From NCBI GenBank assembly GCA_026416895.1, contig JAOAEH010000009.1, forward strand, positions 1 to 6,826: 6,826 nucleotides of DNA, given 5' to 3'. This document shows positions 5,631-6,826 of the stretch, piece after piece (within the stretch, counting starts at the first letter, position 1; the number at the start of each line of letters is the position of its first letter). Origin of the DNA: Elusimicrobiales bacterium. Lineage in GTDB: Bacteria; Elusimicrobiota; Elusimicrobia; Elusimicrobiales; UBA9959. The notes beneath the pieces are model-generated. The model searched no databases. It saw only the letters and a program-made list of their open reading frames with translations, and was not told where the DNA came from. A program made the translations under genes and the position numbers.

Positions 5631-6826
5631 ATGTCTAAAGCTAAATTTGAGAGGACGAAGCCCCATGTTAATGTTGGGACGATTGGGCATGTGGATCATG
5701 GGAAGACAACTTTGACTGCAGCTATAACTAAGGTATTAGCTAAGAGGGGGAAGGCTAAGGAGATGCAGTATGCTGAGATAGCGAAGGGTGGGGTAGTTAG
5801 GGATGCATCAAAGATTTTGACTGTGGCTGTGAGTCATGTTGAATATGAGACTGATGCTAGGCATTATGCGCATATAGACTGTCCTGGTCATGCGGATTAT
5901 ATAAAGAACATGATAACTGGTGCAGCGCAGATGGATGGTGCTATATTGGTGGTTAGTGCAGCGGATGGGCCGATGCCACAGACTAGGGAGCATGTATTAT
6001 TAGCTAGGCAGGTTAATGTACCTAATTTAGTTGTATTTTTGAACAAGGCAGATTTAGTTGATGACAAGGAGTTATTGGATTTAGTTGAGGTTGAGGTTAG
6101 GGATTTATTAAAGAAGTATGAGTTTGATGGGGACAAGGTACCTGTGATAAGGGGTAGTGCGTTGAAGGCTTTGGAGGGTGATCAAGGTGAGTATGGTGAG
6201 GCTGCGATAATGAGGTTGATGGATGCTTTGGACAAGCATATACCTGAGCCTAAGAGGGAGGTAGACAAGCCGTTTTTGATGGCTGTTGAGGATGTATTTT
6301 CGATAACTGGAAGGGGGACTGTAGCTACTGGTAGGGTTGAGAGGGGTAGGATAAAGGTTGGGGAGGCAGTAGAGATAATAGGGTTTGGTAAGGTATATGA
6401 GAGTGTGGCTACTGGTTTAGAGATGTTTAGGAAGGTATTGGATGAGGCTATAGCTGGTGATAATATTGGTATGTTGCTTAGGGGGATAGAGAAGGATCAG
6501 GTGGAGAGGGGTATGGTTATAGCGGCGCCTAAGACTGTTACACCACATAAGAGGTTTAAGGCGGAGATATATGTATTGACTAAGGATGAAGGAGGTAGGC
6601 ATACGCCGTTTTTTAAGGGTTACAAGCCACAGTTTTATTTTAGGACGACAGATGTAACTGGTACAATAGTTGAGTTGAAGTCTGGAGTTGAGATGGTTAT
6701 GCCTGGGGATCATACTGAGATAACTGTTGAGTTGATAACGCCTATAGCTATGGAGAAGGGTTTAAGGTTTGCTATAAGGGAAGGTGGTTGCACTATTGGT
6801 GCAGGAGTAGTTACTGAAATAATTGA
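5631..6826 (+). CDS. tuf: Translation elongation factor Tu (3' end cut by window edge)
   Basis: GTPase that carries aminoacyl-tRNA to the ribosome. 398 codons are present and the window ends within codon 399. Family length (~395-400) means only one or a few residues are missing. G domain: P-loop GHVDHGKT (19-26), DCPGH (83-87), NKAD (138-141) and SAL (176-178). Domain 2 begins near PFLMAVEDVFSITGRGTVATG (214-234), and domain 3 near 301 with HTPFFKGYKPQFYFRTTDVTG (324-344). Switch I is unusual: where most EF-Tu have EEKARGITI it reads RDASKILTV (57-65), keeping the essential threonine (T64). Near the C-terminus EGGCTIGAG replaces the usual EGGRTVGAG. Codon use differs sharply from all neighbours: all 22 arginines are AGG and about 30 of 32 lysines AAG. 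Identity is certain. Confidence 0.98.
   Translation, partial: MSKAKFERTKPHVNVGTIGHVDHGKTTLTAAITKVLAKRGKAKEMQYAEIAKGGVVRDASKILTVAVSHVEYETDARHYAHIDCPGHADYIKNMITGAAQMDGAILVVSAADGPMPQTREHVLLARQVNVPNLVVFLNKADLVDDKELLDLVEVEVRDLLKKYEFDGDKVPVIRGSALKALEGDQGEYGEAAIMRLMDALDKHIPEPKREVDKPFLMAVEDVFSITGRGTVATGRVERGRIKVGEAVEIIGFGKVYESVATGLEMFRKVLDEAIAGDNIGMLLRGIEKDQVERGMVIAAPKTVTPHKRFKAEIYVLTKDEGGRHTPFFKGYKPQFYFRTTDVTGTIVELKSGVEMVMPGDHTEITVELITPIAMEKGLRFAIREGGCTIGAGVVTEII

Noticed and set aside
5808..6713. Several open frames on the minus strand opposite tuf (5808-5993, 5897-6136, 6417-6713).
   Set aside because: They overlap an unmistakable EF-Tu gene, have no ribosome sites, and their translations look like low-complexity products of the AGG/GTA-rich coding strand.

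Overview
This is a strongly AT-rich bacterial chromosomal segment, tightly packed and consisting mainly of housekeeping genes. A bacterial type-A RNase P RNA, bacterial EF-Tu, Shine-Dalgarno sites on most genes and 4-bp start/stop overlaps all place it in a bacterium. The lineage cannot be fixed from the sequence. The non-canonical switch I of EF-Tu, the divergent aspartate carbamoyltransferase and the altered RNase P core suggest a lineage away from the well-studied Proteobacteria and Firmicutes. An uncultured AT-rich phylum, a PVC-type bacterium or a Brachyspira-like bacterium is possible, but this is only a guess.

Left part (1-3621, plus strand): a likely three-gene operon. It holds aspartate carbamoyltransferase (pyrB, pyrimidine synthesis), a 577-residue polytopic membrane protein of unknown function, and an inositol-monophosphatase-family phosphatase (suhB-like). 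The last two genes overlap by 4 bp.

Middle part (3629-5524, minus strand): a cluster converging on the first, with only 7 bp between the two stop codons. Read in its own direction it runs: a coiled-coil C4 zinc-ribbon protein (COG1579 type), RNase HI (4-bp overlap), the RNase P RNA gene rnpB starting about 10 nt after the RNase HI stop codon, and a small unknown 86-residue protein whose Shine-Dalgarno follows immediately after the 3' end of rnpB. The theme is RNA handling: R-loop/primer removal and tRNA 5' maturation.

Right part (5525-6826): a roughly 105-120 bp divergent promoter region, then tuf (EF-Tu) on the plus strand, cut by the window edge one or a few codons before its end.

I see no mobile element, CRISPR array, toxin, phage gene or defence system, and no clear new multi-gene system. 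The points worth following are molecular: a compensated change in the most conserved helix (P4) of RNase P RNA and apparent loss of P18, a sliding-clamp-like C-terminal motif on RNase HI, a non-canonical EF-Tu switch I, and a sharply different codon usage in tuf compared with every neighbour.
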